NCBI RefSeq assembly: GCF_003002095.1
Contig: NZ_PVZC01000002.1
Location: 248,001 to 312,000, forward strand
Origin: Allonocardiopsis opalescens
Lineage (GTDB): Bacteria > Actinomycetota > Actinomycetes > Streptosporangiales > Streptosporangiaceae
Length of the DNA: 64,000 bases
Direction: 5' to 3'
Translations under genes and position numbers: made by a program
Shown here: piece by piece, positions 45,580 to 54,405 of the stretch
Layout of the letters: each line of letters starts with the position of its first letter
Position numbering within the stretch: the stretch's first letter is position 1
Notes under the pieces: generated by a model
Seen by the model: only the letters and a program-made list of their open reading frames with translations
Told to the model about the DNA's origin: nothing
The model's database searches: none

Positions 45580-46761
45580 GTGGGCGGCGAGCTGCGCGGA
45601 CCGCCCGATTCTCCCCAGAGGCGGTTCAGCGATGAGGCGGCTCGGCCGTGGCGGTTGACGGACGAGGACCGCGAGGCGCTCGACGCGGTCCGGCGCGCCA
45701 CGACTGACGAGGACTTCAGGCAGACTCCCGACCAGGGCGAGCTGACGGCCGAAGACGATCTCCTGCTCGCCGATTACGATCCCGGCCTCGCCATGCGTGA
45801 TCCGGCGTACCTGCCCGAGGTGTTGGAACGGGTCCGTCGCGGTCTGACGGTCGACATCATCGTCGGCAGTGAGAGCCGGCACCGCCCGACCACCGCTTAT
45901 GACGCCTTCGAGCATTCCTATGTCGACACGCTGCGGCTGCCGCGCGACACCGACGCCCGCTATGACCGCGCACGCTCACCCGACGCCACCGGGACCATCC
46001 GCGAAACCCCGACGTACAACGGGATGCCCGCTCGCGGTGATGTGCGGCAAGGACAGTTGGGCGACTGCTGGCTCATGGCGGCGCTGAGCGCGGTCGCGGG
46101 CCGGGCACCCGGCGCGATCGCCAACGCCCTCAGCGACAGCGGCGACGGGGCGACCTGGAACGTCTCCTTGCACCAGGCCCGAATCGACCGGGCCACCGCC
46201 GACTGGGTGCCCAACGGGGAGACCATCGGTTTCACGGTGCGCAGGGAACTTCCCACCGACCCGGGCGAGCCCGGACAGGCGGTGTTCGCCAACACCTACG
46301 ACACTGGAGTGTCCTGGGTGGGGGGTCTAGAGAAGGCGTTCGGCGCGGTGGATCGCACGTGGAGTCTGGGTCGTCAAGCCGTGGTGTGGGACCGCGGCTA
46401 TCAGCGGCTGGACCGGGGTGGTGGTGCGTGGGAACAGGCCGAAGCGCTCTGCCAACTCACCGGGCGCCCCGCCGGAATCGTCACACTCGACCCACAACCA
46501 GGCGCAGAGGCACTGAGCGAAAACATCCTCACCGCACTGCACCGCGCGGGCAAACCCATCATCATCAGCACCCAGGAAAGCCCACGCGAGGACGGAAAGC
46601 TGCCGAACGGCCTGTTCGGGTCGCACGCATACGAGATCGTGGACGTGGCCCACGGCCGGGTGGCCCTGCGCAACCCGTGGGGCTCCGACCACCCACCGCC
46701 GGTCACAGTGCGCCGCCTGCTCGACAGCGCGCAGCCCTATGTAGCCACCCTCACCGATTGA
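45580..46761 (+). CDS. Calpain-type (C2) cysteine protease, possible effector
   Basis: A protein of 393 residues. The C-terminal half is a calpain-like papain-fold protease with the full triad: Cys163 in QGQLGDCWLMAAL, His349 in FGSHAYEIVD, Asn365 in LRNPWG. The N-terminal 150 residues are charged, lack a signal peptide and end in a linker. GTG 45580 has GGGAGG 5 bases upstream; the frame is open further upstream but includes the previous terminator. A 92-residue partner gene starts 15 bases downstream, followed by a broken second copy of this gene's 3' part and another partner gene. Export route, if any, is not visible. GC at third positions is lower than in neighbours. Confidence 0.82.
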   Translation: MGGELRGPPDSPQRRFSDEAARPWRLTDEDREALDAVRRATTDEDFRQTPDQGELTAEDDLLLADYDPGLAMRDPAYLPEVLERVRRGLTVDIIVGSESRHRPTTAYDAFEHSYVDTLRLPRDTDARYDRARSPDATGTIRETPTYNGMPARGDVRQGQLGDCWLMAALSAVAGRAPGAIANALSDSGDGATWNVSLHQARIDRATADWVPNGETIGFTVRRELPTDPGEPGQAVFANTYDTGVSWVGGLEKAFGAVDRTWSLGRQAVVWDRGYQRLDRGGGAWEQAEALCQLTGRPAGIVTLDPQPGAEALSENILTALHRAGKPIIISTQESPREDGKLPNGLFGSHAYEIVDVAHGRVALRNPWGSDHPPPVTVRRLLDSAQPYVATLTD

Positions 46762-46776
46762 GAAGGAAGCCTTGCC

Positions 46777-47055
46777 ATGCCTCGCCCGATCGGCCATACC
46801 CTTCACCTGAAATACGGAATGCCGACCAACGCCTCGATCACGCGAGTCACCGTGGTCGCGTTGATTCCTCCCGAGCGGAACATGAAGGCGACCGGCGCAG
46901 AAATCCGGATCCTTACCGAACCTGAGGGATACAACGTCCCGGTCAACCTGGGTGAGACATTCGCGATCGGCGAGCAGACCTGGCGCCTCGACAAGATCGT
47001 GCGCGGGAAGCGTCCCGGAGACCGCTTTCAAGCTTATATCACCCGCGTGGCTTGA
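46777..47055 (+). CDS. 92-residue partner protein, copy 1 (putative protease inhibitor/immunity)
   Basis: An unrecognised 92-residue protein, predicted beta-rich: strands around ASITRVTVVALIPP, TGAEIRILTEPEG, NLGETFAIGEQTWRLDKIV and FQAYITRVA. It has no signal peptide, so it is cytosolic. It follows the calpain gene by 15 bases. A near-copy lies exactly 556 bp downstream. The same strand pattern is seen in the lipoprotein that follows the second calpain gene at 54.4 kb. Role as cognate inhibitor or immunity protein is inference from position, size and duplication. Confidence 0.75.
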   Translation: MPRPIGHTLHLKYGMPTNASITRVTVVALIPPERNMKATGAEIRILTEPEGYNVPVNLGETFAIGEQTWRLDKIVRGKRPGDRFQAYITRVA

Positions 47056-47154
47056 TCTGTTTCCCGCCTCCCAACGCTGGATGAGGCGCTTGGACGCGGC
47101 GGGAAGCCCGGCCTCCCGAAAGTCGTCCTGGCCATCAGGATGCCGGTTCCCGGT

Positions 47155-47325
47155 CGTCAGGCTGAGGCGCTGTGTCAGCTCACCGGTCGCCGCGCGGGGG
47201 TGGTCACGCTGGACTTCGCACCGGGCGGTGGAGCACTGAACGAAGCCCTCCTCACCGACCTGCACCGCGACGGCAAACCCATCATCAGCACCCAGGAGAG
47301 CCCGCGCGAAGACGGGAAAAGGAAC
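47155..47325 (+). pseudogene. Orphan fragment of the calpain gene
   Basis: Translates to QAEALCQLTGRRAGVVTLD and, further on, KPIISTQESPREDGK, matching residues about 288-340 of the protease at 45580. It lacks the Cys domain and, through loss of about 165 bp relative to copy 1, the His/Asn region. It ends right at the second partner gene. It is a remnant of tandem duplication and cannot be active. Confidence 0.8.
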
Positions 47326-47332
47326 CCGCGTC

Positions 47333-47611
47333 ATGCCCCTCCCGATCGGCCACACCCTCCGCCTGACCTACGGACTACCGACCAATGCCTCCATCACGCA
47401 TCTCACTGTGGTCGCGCTCATCCCCCCTGAGCGGAATACGAAGGCGACAGGTGCTGAACTGATTATTTTCTCTGATCCTGATGACCATGTCAGGCAAGTC
47501 GACCTGGGCGAAACGATCGCTATCGGCGAGCAGACCTGGCGCCTGGACAAGGTGGTGCGCGGGAAGCGTCCCGGAGACCGCTTTCAGGCTTATATCACCC
47601 GCGTGGCTTGA
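47333..47611 (+). CDS. 92-residue partner protein, copy 2
   Basis: A 92-residue paralogue of the protein at 46777. The ends are almost identical (GEQTWRLDK, VRGKRPGDRF, AYITRVA), while the middle has diverged (ELIIFSDPDDHVRQV against EIRILTEPEGYNVPV). Differences concentrated in one surface segment are what a change of binding specificity would look like. No protease gene accompanies it, only the dead fragment, so it may protect against related proteases from other strains; this is inference. Confidence 0.75.
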   Translation: MPLPIGHTLRLTYGLPTNASITHLTVVALIPPERNTKATGAELIIFSDPDDHVRQVDLGETIAIGEQTWRLDKVVRGKRPGDRFQAYITRVA

Positions 47612-47728
47612 TCTGTTTCCCGCCTCCCAACGCTGGATGAGGTGCCTGGACGCGGCGGGAAGGCGAGAGCGCTCTCACCCCCGGACCACGGCAGGAACCC
47701 GCTGCCGGGGTCTCACGTCCCAGGGCGC

Positions 47729-48307
47729 ATGAGACGTACAACGCACCTCCCGCTGGTGGCCGTGGCCGTGGCGGCCATGGCCACGGCCACGCTGGTCGGC
47801 TGCGATTCGGAGACCAGCGCGGGTGAGGGCGCCCCCACCGGCCCCGCCGACCCGGCCACCTCCACCCCGGCGAGCGGCGAGGTCGACGACGCCGTCGTGG
47901 AGCAGCTGGCGGAGTCCGCCTGGCTTCCCGAGCACGTCACGGTCGACGGCACCGAGTACCCCCGGCCGCCGGGCCTGACCGAGGTCCATCTGGCCCTGCC
48001 CGAGGGCGAGCAGCTCGACGGCGGAGAGTTCCGGTGCCATTACGGCTCGGACGTGACGGTCAGCGGCGACACCCTGCTGGTGGGTGAGGTCGTCAGCTCG
48101 AACGAGGGCTGCGCCGAGGACAGCGCCGAAATCACCTTCCAGGAGAACTTCCTCGACGTCTTCCAGGGCACGCTCACCTACGAACTCGACGACGAGGACG
48201 GCCCCGGCATATCGACCGAACCCGCCACCCTCACCCTCACCCATCCCGACGGCGGGACCATCACGCTCACCGAGAACCTGCCCATCCCGCTGGACCCCAC
48301 CGAGTAG
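47729..48307 (+). CDS. Hypothetical lipoprotein
   Basis: A 192-residue lipoprotein. The signal ends in lipobox TLVGC (Cys about 25), followed by a Gly/Thr/Pro linker. The mature domain has cysteines in EFRCHYGSD and NEGCAEDS and beta-type stretches (EVHLALPEGEQL, GTLTYELDDEDG, TLTLTHPDGGTITLTENL), reminiscent of META/HslJ-like domains but not secure. The ATG at 47729 is chosen as the start of the signal peptide; AGGG precedes it. It lies 117 bases downstream of the duplicated partner gene. Confidence 0.72.
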   Translation: MRRTTHLPLVAVAVAAMATATLVGCDSETSAGEGAPTGPADPATSTPASGEVDDAVVEQLAESAWLPEHVTVDGTEYPRPPGLTEVHLALPEGEQLDGGEFRCHYGSDVTVSGDTLLVGEVVSSNEGCAEDSAEITFQENFLDVFQGTLTYELDDEDGPGISTEPATLTLTHPDGGTITLTENLPIPLDPTE

Positions 48308-48372
48308 TCCCGCGGCTGAGGGAATCACGTCCGCCTCGTACCGGTCGGTGTGGGCCGGAGGCGTTCGACGGG

Positions 48373-48590
48373 TCAGTCGCAGAGACGGCTGTAGAAGTTG
48401 TTGCGACGCCACGTCTTCTCGCCGGAGCCTGCACCCTTCCAACTGAAAGTCGCCACCACGCTGTAGCTCCGCGGTCCCGGTCCGGGATGCGGATCACGCA
48501 GTTGAACGGCACGCTGCGGTCCACGTCCACCTCGGTCAGCTCCGTCCCGTCCACCTCGGCCAAGGCGGCCCGGCAGGTGCGCCCGGCACG
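48373..48590 (-). pseudogene. Frameshifted gene remnant
   Basis: Two frames on the minus strand join into one plausible protein end: AALAEVDGTELTEVDVDRSV and FNCVIRIPD in one frame, then SYSVVATFSWKGAGSGEKTW and NNFYSRLCD in the next. The switch falls near 48480. No start or ribosome site was found. The rest of the 375-bp gap (48308-48682) holds nothing recognisable. Confidence 0.4.
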
Positions 48591-48682
48591 ACGTGAACCG
48601 AGGGCTTCGGAACCGCCCAAGCAGCACGGAACCCGCCGGTCGCCACCGGCGGGTTCCGTGTTCACCGGGCGGGACGGCGCGC

Positions 48683-49924
48683 TCAGCCCGCCGGCATGTC
48701 CAGCGGCCGCAGCCGTTCGACGGCCTCCGCCGTGGTCGGGGCGCCGGGGAGGTCGAGTTCGAAGGGCTCTCCGCACAGGGCGCGGTTGCTCGCGTCGATC
48801 AGCGCCAGCAGCACGGTGCCGACCTCGGCGCCGAGCCACTGGAGGTTCATCGAGAGGACGACGTGGCGGCCGCCGTCCGGGGTGGCGAAGGCGATCGTCA
48901 TGTAGCCGGGGATGCTGCCGGTGTGCCCCCACATCTCGCCGCAGGTCAGCGTCACCTGCTCCAGGCCGAGGCCGTAGCCGGGCCAGATCGGGTGCCCGGT
49001 CGGCACCGTCGTGCGCATCTCGTCCAGCAGCGGCCCGGGCAGCAGGGTGCCGTCCAGCAGCGCGCGGTAGAAGCGGCCCAGGTCCGCGCTGGTGCTCACC
49101 AGCCCGTAGGACGCCCAGGCGAAGGACGGGTTCAGCTCGGTCGTCTCGGTCGGCTCGGCGTCGTCGGCACCCCGGTAGTAGCCGGTGGCGTGCGGTCCGA
49201 GGATCCGGGGGAAGGTCACCGGCAGGTAGCTGTGCCGCATCCCGGTCGGCCGCAGCACCCGGCGCTGCAGCTCGGTCGGGAGCGGGGCGTCCGTCAGCTG
49301 CTCGACGAGCATGCCGAGCAGGATGTAGTTGGTGTTGGAGTAGGCGAACTCCCCGGGTGGCCGGACCGGCTGGGCGAGGGCGATGCCGACTAGCTCTCCG
49401 GGGGTGAAGCTGCGTCCGGTGTAGTCGCGCGGGTGCGCGAACAGTGGGTCGCTGATGTAGTCGGGCAGCCCGCTGGTGTGGTTGAGCAGCTGCCGCACGC
49501 TGACCGCGCTCCCCTCGGGCAGCACCCCGGGCAGCAGCGCGCCCACAGGCTCGTCCAGTTCCAGGCGGCCCTCGTCCACCAGTTGGAGCACCACCACGGC
49601 GACCAGCGACTTGGTCAGGCTGGCCGGGCGGAACCGCCCGTCGAGCGGCACCGGGGCGCCGGTGTCCAGATCGCCGACCCCGCTGCGCAGCCGGTGCACC
49701 TCGGTGCCGTCCGTGATGCGCGCGGACACCCCGGGCGCACCGGCGGCGACGGCCTGGTCCAGCGCCGCCTGGACCAAGGCCGTGTCGACGGATGCGTCGG
49801 CGGGGGCGGGGGACGCGGCGGCGGGCGGCGCGAGCGCCGCCAGCAGGCAGGCGGCCAGCGCCGCCGCGGACGCGCTCGCGATGCGGGCGCGCCGGACGAG
49901 GGCGGGCGCCGAAGGACCGGGCAT
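48683..49924 (-). CDS. Secreted serine hydrolase, class C beta-lactamase fold
   Basis: A 413-residue exported enzyme with a signal peptide ending near AAASPAPA. Catalytic motifs: SLTK (Ser102, Lys105), YSN (Tyr195) and HTG replacing KTG (in WGHTGSIPGY). It is a D-alanyl-D-alanine-carboxypeptidase/R61-like or esterase family member. It is related to the protein at 10831-12132 (shared NHTSG, YSNTNY and RPTGMRHSYLP-type blocks) but not a recent copy. It converges on the frameshifted remnant and is divergent from xthA. Confidence 0.88.
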   Translation of the reverse strand: MPGPSAPALVRRARIASASAAALAACLLAALAPPAAASPAPADASVDTALVQAALDQAVAAGAPGVSARITDGTEVHRLRSGVGDLDTGAPVPLDGRFRPASLTKSLVAVVVLQLVDEGRLELDEPVGALLPGVLPEGSAVSVRQLLNHTSGLPDYISDPLFAHPRDYTGRSFTPGELVGIALAQPVRPPGEFAYSNTNYILLGMLVEQLTDAPLPTELQRRVLRPTGMRHSYLPVTFPRILGPHATGYYRGADDAEPTETTELNPSFAWASYGLVSTSADLGRFYRALLDGTLLPGPLLDEMRTTVPTGHPIWPGYGLGLEQVTLTCGEMWGHTGSIPGYMTIAFATPDGGRHVVLSMNLQWLGAEVGTVLLALIDASNRALCGEPFELDLPGAPTTAEAVERLRPLDMPAG

Positions 49925-50129
49925 GGGGGTGACCTCTCTGAGGGGGCGGGAGCGCTCAGCATCCTGGCGCGGTACGCCGCCCGGCCCATCGCTCCGCGAA
50001 GTGATCCGCCCCCCGCCGATCGGCGGAGCGGGCCGCCCGCGGGCACCGACTTTCGTCGCCCCGGCGCCCCTCGCGGCCGGCCCGCCGGTGCTCCTGCCGG
50101 GTGTCGGACCGGCCGACTAGTCTGAGCGG

Positions 50130-50918
50130 GTGCGATTGGCGACATGGAACGTGAACTCCGTACGGGCGCGCACCGAGCGCATCACCGCCTGGCTGGCCCG
50201 CAGCGAGGTCGACGTGGTGGCCGTGCAGGAGACCAAGTGCAAGGACGCCCAGTTCCCCACCTCGGCCTTCACCGAGCTGGGCTACGAGGTGGCCCACTAC
50301 GGGCTGTCCCAGTGGAACGGCGTGGCGATCCTGTCCCGCGTCGGGCTGGACGACGTCGAGATCGGCTTCCCCGAGCAGCCCGGCTGGGGTGAGCCGGTGG
50401 CCGCCGAGGCGCGTGCGATCGGCGCCACCTGCGGCGGCGTCCGGGTCTGGAGCCTGTACATCCCCAACGGCCGCGAGCTGGACGACCCCCACTACGTCTA
50501 CAAGCTGGAGTGGCTGGAGAAGCTGCGCGCCGCCGGGTCCGGCTGGCTGGCCGAGCGGCCCGAGCAGCCGCTCGCGCTGTGCGGCGACTTCAACATCGCC
50601 CCCGAGGACGGCGACGTGTGGGACATGGCCGCCTTCGAGGGCCGCACCCACGTCAGCAAGCCCGAGCGCGACGCCTTCCACGCCCTGCTGGACGCCGGGT
50701 TCACCGACGTCGCGCGCCCGTACACCCCCGGCCCCGGCGTGTTCACCTACTGGGACTACCAGCAGCTGCGCTTCCCCAAGCGCGAGGGGATGCGCATCGA
50801 CTTCGTGCTCGGCTCCCCCGCGCTGGCCGCACGCGTCACCGGCGCCCGTATCGACCGCGAGGAGCGCAAGGGCAAGGGCGCCTCCGACCACGCCCCGGTG
50901 ATCGTCGAGCTGTCCTGA
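50130..50918 (+). CDS. xthA: Exodeoxyribonuclease III
   Basis: A 262-residue AP endonuclease/exonuclease of base-excision repair. Signatures: RLATWNVNSVRAR, VVAVQETKCKD (metal-binding Glu), CGDFNIAPEDGDVWD, DFVLGSP and SDHAPVIVEL (Asp-His). Length and order match bacterial XthA. It starts with GTG at 50130 without a strong ribosome site. It converges on the isochorismatase-fold genes with a 12-bp gap. Confidence 0.95.
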   Translation: MRLATWNVNSVRARTERITAWLARSEVDVVAVQETKCKDAQFPTSAFTELGYEVAHYGLSQWNGVAILSRVGLDDVEIGFPEQPGWGEPVAAEARAIGATCGGVRVWSLYIPNGRELDDPHYVYKLEWLEKLRAAGSGWLAERPEQPLALCGDFNIAPEDGDVWDMAAFEGRTHVSKPERDAFHALLDAGFTDVARPYTPGPGVFTYWDYQQLRFPKREGMRIDFVLGSPALAARVTGARIDREERKGKGASDHAPVIVELS

Positions 50919-50930
50919 GCCGCGGCCGCC

Positions 50931-51536
50931 TCAGCCCGCCCCGAGCCGCGCCAGCGCCTCGGCGGCGGTCGGCACGCCCTGGGTGGTGAGGGCCAGGTTG
51001 GCCAGCGACGCCTCGTGCACGGCGTCGTCGGCCGCCGCGACGCAGTCGGACACGACGTACACGTGGTAGCCCAGCTCGGTACCGTGCCGCGCGGTCTGCT
51101 CCACCGTGAGGTTGGTCGCCACTCCGGTGATCAGCAGGGTGTCGATGCCCGCCCCGGCCAGCCAGCCGGTAATCGGACTGGACAGGCCCGACAGCCGCTG
51201 GTTGTCGAAGACGGGATCATCCGACTCGGCGCCCGCCTCGGGCACCAGTGCGGCGCCCGGCGCGTCCGGCCGGAAGTGCTCCTGGGCTTCGCCGACGGCC
51301 GCCATGAACGGGGTGTTGCGCACCAGCCTGCCCTCACCCTCCGGCACCGTGAACCGGGTGAAGGCGACGGGCACGCCGGCCGCCCGGGCCCCGGCGTGGA
51401 AGGCGGCGGCCCGCGCCACCACACCGCTGCGCGCCACCGGCTCCGCCAGCATCCCGCCGAAGAAGCCCTCCGGCTTGATGACGTTCACCTGCCAGTGCAG
51501 CGCGAGCACGGCGGCCCGACTCGGATCGATCGACAT
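50931..51536 (-). CDS. Isochorismatase-fold protein lacking catalytic residues, copy 1
   Basis: A 201-residue cysteine-hydrolase-fold protein. The fold landmarks are present (FTRFTVPEG, TGWLAGAGIDTLLITGVATN, YVVSDC, HEASLANLALT). The triad is not: the first Asp is His14 (ALHWQ for xxDxQ), the lysine region reads VFDNQRLSG, and the nucleophile Cys is Thr144 (TNLTVEQTA for TNxCVExTA). It is therefore a pseudoenzyme or works differently. It is the downstream member of a tandem pair with the gene at 51604; the DNA of the two is nearly identical over long blocks. AGGA precedes the ATG. Confidence 0.85.
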   Translation of the reverse strand: MSIDPSRAAVLALHWQVNVIKPEGFFGGMLAEPVARSGVVARAAAFHAGARAAGVPVAFTRFTVPEGEGRLVRNTPFMAAVGEAQEHFRPDAPGAALVPEAGAESDDPVFDNQRLSGLSSPITGWLAGAGIDTLLITGVATNLTVEQTARHGTELGYHVYVVSDCVAAADDAVHEASLANLALTTQGVPTAAEALARLGAG

Positions 51537-51603
51537 GGGGACGATCCTGCCACGAACCGGCCGATCCCGGTCCGCGCGGTCCGTCGGCGGCCCCGGGGTG
51601 GAC

Positions 51604-52236
51604 TCACCAGCGGTACCGCTCACGCGGCCTGAACTCCTTGGGCAGCATCGCCAGCGCCTCGGCCGCCGTCAGGACGCCCTCGGTGGTGAGGGCGAGGTTG
51701 GCCAGCGACGCCTCGTGCACGGCCTCGTCGGCCGCCGCGGCGCAGTCGCCGATCACGTACACGCGGTAGCCCATCTCGGTGCCGTGCCGCGCGGTCTGCT
51801 CCACGGTGAGGTTGGTCGCCACCCCGGTCAGCATCAGGGTGTCGTAGCCCGCCCCGACCAGCCAGCCGGTGATCGGGCCGGACAGCCCCGACAGCCGCTG
51901 GTTGTCGAAGACGGGATCGCGCCAGTGGCGGCCGATCTCGGGCACGATCCGCGTACCGGGCGCGTCCGGCCGGAAGCTCTCCTGGGCCGCGCCGACCGCC
52001 GCCATGAACGGGCTGTTGCGCACCAGCCTGCCCTCACCCTCCGGCACCGTGAACCGGGTGAAGGCGACGGGCACCCCGCCGGCCCGCGCCCCGGCGTGGA
52101 AGGCGGCGGCCCGCGCCACCACACCGCTGCGCGCCACCGGCTCCGCCAGCATCCCGCCGAAGAAGCCCTCCGGCCTGACGACGTTCACCTGCCAGTGCAG
52201 CGCCAGCACGGCGACCCGCGCCGGATCGATGGACAT
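51604..52236 (-). CDS. Isochorismatase-fold protein lacking catalytic residues, copy 2
   Basis: A 210-residue paralogue of the protein at 50931, 67 bases upstream of it on the same strand. The same three substitutions occur (ALHWQ, VFDNQRLSG, TNLTVEQTA). Differences cluster around residues 85-106 and at the C-terminus, where it has an extra charged tail (LPKEFRPRERYRW). Retention of identical odd residues in both copies suggests they were fixed before duplication and serve a purpose. It is divergent from the acyl-CoA dehydrogenase gene. Confidence 0.85.
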   Translation of the reverse strand: MSIDPARVAVLALHWQVNVVRPEGFFGGMLAEPVARSGVVARAAAFHAGARAGGVPVAFTRFTVPEGEGRLVRNSPFMAAVGAAQESFRPDAPGTRIVPEIGRHWRDPVFDNQRLSGLSGPITGWLVGAGYDTLMLTGVATNLTVEQTARHGTEMGYRVYVIGDCAAAADEAVHEASLANLALTTEGVLTAAEALAMLPKEFRPRERYRW

Positions 52237-52400
52237 GGGGCGATCCTGCCACCAACCGGAGAATCCCGGTCCGCGAGGCCGCGAGCGGAAGTGAATACCC
52301 TTCCTACCGGCGGGTAGGACCAGCGGCGGAATCGCACGGGCGCGGTCGGGGGACGGCGTCCCGCTGCCCGCAGCTTCACGACACCGCGAGGTGGTGTGCC

Positions 52401-54371
52401 TTGAGCACCCAGACGAACGCACCCGCTGACGCGCCCGCCGACGCATCTGCCGCACAGTCCGGCCAGATCGACGAGCGGCAGGCCAGGAAGGTGGCCGAGG
52501 CGGCCAGGGAGTCCGACTGGCGGCGGCCGAGCTTCGGCAAGGAGCTGTTCCTGGGCCGGCTGCGGCTGGACCTGATCCACCCCCATCCGCGGCCCGACGA
52601 CGCCGCCCGTGAGAAGGGCGAGTCCTTCCTGCGGCGGCTGCGGGCCTTCTGCGCGGAGAAGGTGGACAGTGCCGTCATCGAGCGGGACGCCCAGATCCCC
52701 GACGAGGTCGTGCGCGGCCTGATGGAGATCGGCGCGTTCGGGATGAAGATCGACGAGGAGTACGGCGGGCTCGGCCTCTCGCAGCTGTACTACAACCGCG
52801 CGCTGATGCTGGCGGGCTCCGTCAGCCCGGCGATCGGCGCGCTGCTGTCGGCGCACCAGTCCATCGGGGTGCCGCAGCCGCTCAAGCAGTTCGGCACCGA
52901 CGAGCAGAAGCGCCGCTTCCTGCCGCGCTGCGCCACCACCGCCATCAGCGCCTTCCTGCTCACCGAGCCGGACGTCGGCAGCGACCCGGCCCGGGTGCGC
53001 ACCACCGCCGTACCGACCGAGGACGGCTCCGGCTACGTGCTGGACGGCGTGAAGCTGTGGACGACCAACGGGGTGGTCGCCGACCTGCTGGTGGTGATGG
53101 CCAAGGTCCCCAGGAGCGAGGGGCACCGCGGCGGGGTGACCGCCTTCGTGGTGGAGGGCGACGCCGAGGGCATCACCGTGGAGAACCGCAACGCCTTCAT
53201 GGGGCTGCGCGGCATCGAGAACGGGGTGACCCGCTTCCACCAGGTCCGCGTCCCGGCCGAGAACCGGATCGGCCGCGAGGGCGAGGGGCTGAAGATCGCG
53301 CTCACCACCCTCAACACCGGCCGCCTGTCGCTGCCCGCCATGTGCACCGGCGCCGGCAAGTACGCCACCCGGATGGCGCGGGAGTGGGCGCGCGAGCGGG
53401 TGCAGTGGGGCAAGCCGGTCGGCCGGCACGAGGAGGTGGCCAAGAAGCTGTCCTTCATGGCGGCCACCACCTACGCGCTGGAGGCGATGCTCGACCTCAC
53501 CAGCCAGCTCGCCGACGACGACCGCAACGACATCCGGATCGAGGCGGCGATCGCCAAGCTGTGGTCCTCGGAGATGGCCTGGCTGATCGCCGACGAGCTG
53601 GTGCAGGTGCGCGGCGGGCGCGGCTACGAGACGGCGGCGTCGCTGGCGGCGCGGGGCGAGCGGGGCGTCCCGGCCGAGCAGCTGCTGCGCGACCTGCGGA
53701 TCAACCGGATCTTCGAGGGGTCCACCGAGGTGATGCACCTGTTCATCGCCCGCGAGGCGGTGGACGCGCACCTGTCGGTGGCCGGCGACATCATCGACCC
53801 CGACGCCGACAACCGGGCCAAGGCGAAGGCCGCGGTGTCGGCCGGGCGCTTCTACGCGGGCTGGCTGCCCACCCTGATGGTCGGCGAGGGCCAGCTGCCC
53901 AACGCCTTCGGCGAGTTCGGCCCGCTCGCCCGGCACCTGCGCTTCGTGGAGCGCACCAGCCGCCGGCTGGCCCGCTCCACCTTCTACGCCATGTCGCGCT
54001 GGCAGGGCGGGCTGGAGCGCAAGCAGGGCTTCCTGGCCCGGGTGGTCGACGTGGGCGCGGAGCTGTTCGCGATCAGCGCGGTGTGCGTGCGGGCCCACCA
54101 CGACGGCGCCGAGCACCCCGAGCGGCGCCGCTCCGCTCACGAGCTGGCCGACGTGTTCGCCCGCCAGGCCCGGCTGCGGGTCGAGGGCCTGCTGCACGCC
54201 ATGTGGGACAACACCGACGAGGTCGACGGGCTGCTCGCGGACCGGCTGCTGGACGGCCGCTACGAGTGGCTGGAGGACGGGGTGCTCGACCCGTCGACGC
54301 CGGGGCCGTGGATCGCCTCGTCGGAGCCCGGCCCGTCGGCGCGGGAGAACGTGCACCGGCCGATCCGCTGA
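52401..54371 (+). CDS. Acyl-CoA dehydrogenase family protein
   Basis: A 656-residue FAD enzyme, longer than the usual 380-residue ACAD. An N-terminal extension leads to the core: EEYGGLGLSQLYYNRALMLAG, AFLLTEPDVGSDPARVRTTA, LDGVKLWTTNGVVADLLVV, and QVRGGRGYETA with IFEGSTEVMHLFIAREA. An extra C-terminal helical domain of about 170 residues resembles VLCAD/ACAD9-type and actinobacterial FadE proteins. It oxidises an acyl-CoA to the enoyl-CoA. TTG 52401 is the first start after the GCGAGG site. Confidence 0.9.
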   Translation: MSTQTNAPADAPADASAAQSGQIDERQARKVAEAARESDWRRPSFGKELFLGRLRLDLIHPHPRPDDAAREKGESFLRRLRAFCAEKVDSAVIERDAQIPDEVVRGLMEIGAFGMKIDEEYGGLGLSQLYYNRALMLAGSVSPAIGALLSAHQSIGVPQPLKQFGTDEQKRRFLPRCATTAISAFLLTEPDVGSDPARVRTTAVPTEDGSGYVLDGVKLWTTNGVVADLLVVMAKVPRSEGHRGGVTAFVVEGDAEGITVENRNAFMGLRGIENGVTRFHQVRVPAENRIGREGEGLKIALTTLNTGRLSLPAMCTGAGKYATRMAREWARERVQWGKPVGRHEEVAKKLSFMAATTYALEAMLDLTSQLADDDRNDIRIEAAIAKLWSSEMAWLIADELVQVRGGRGYETAASLAARGERGVPAEQLLRDLRINRIFEGSTEVMHLFIAREAVDAHLSVAGDIIDPDADNRAKAKAAVSAGRFYAGWLPTLMVGEGQLPNAFGEFGPLARHLRFVERTSRRLARSTFYAMSRWQGGLERKQGFLARVVDVGAELFAISAVCVRAHHDGAEHPERRRSAHELADVFARQARLRVEGLLHAMWDNTDEVDGLLADRLLDGRYEWLEDGVLDPSTPGPWIASSEPGPSARENVHRPIR

Positions 54372-54405
54372 CCGCCCGGCCGCCCGTGACCCCGGCGGCC
54401 CGGGT

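Larger units (their letters stand above)
46777..47662 (+). repeat. Tandem direct repeat, period 556 bp
   Basis: Copy 1 is 46777-47106 and copy 2 is 47333-47662. Near identity runs from 46971/47527 through the stop codons and about 50 bases beyond, ending in GCGGGAAG. The duplication carried the partner gene plus the 3' part of the protease gene. Confidence 0.85.

Noticed and set aside
47140-47430. A 96-codon open frame from ATG 47140 as a separate gene
   Set aside because: Its first part is the calpain fragment and its end reads the second partner gene out of frame.
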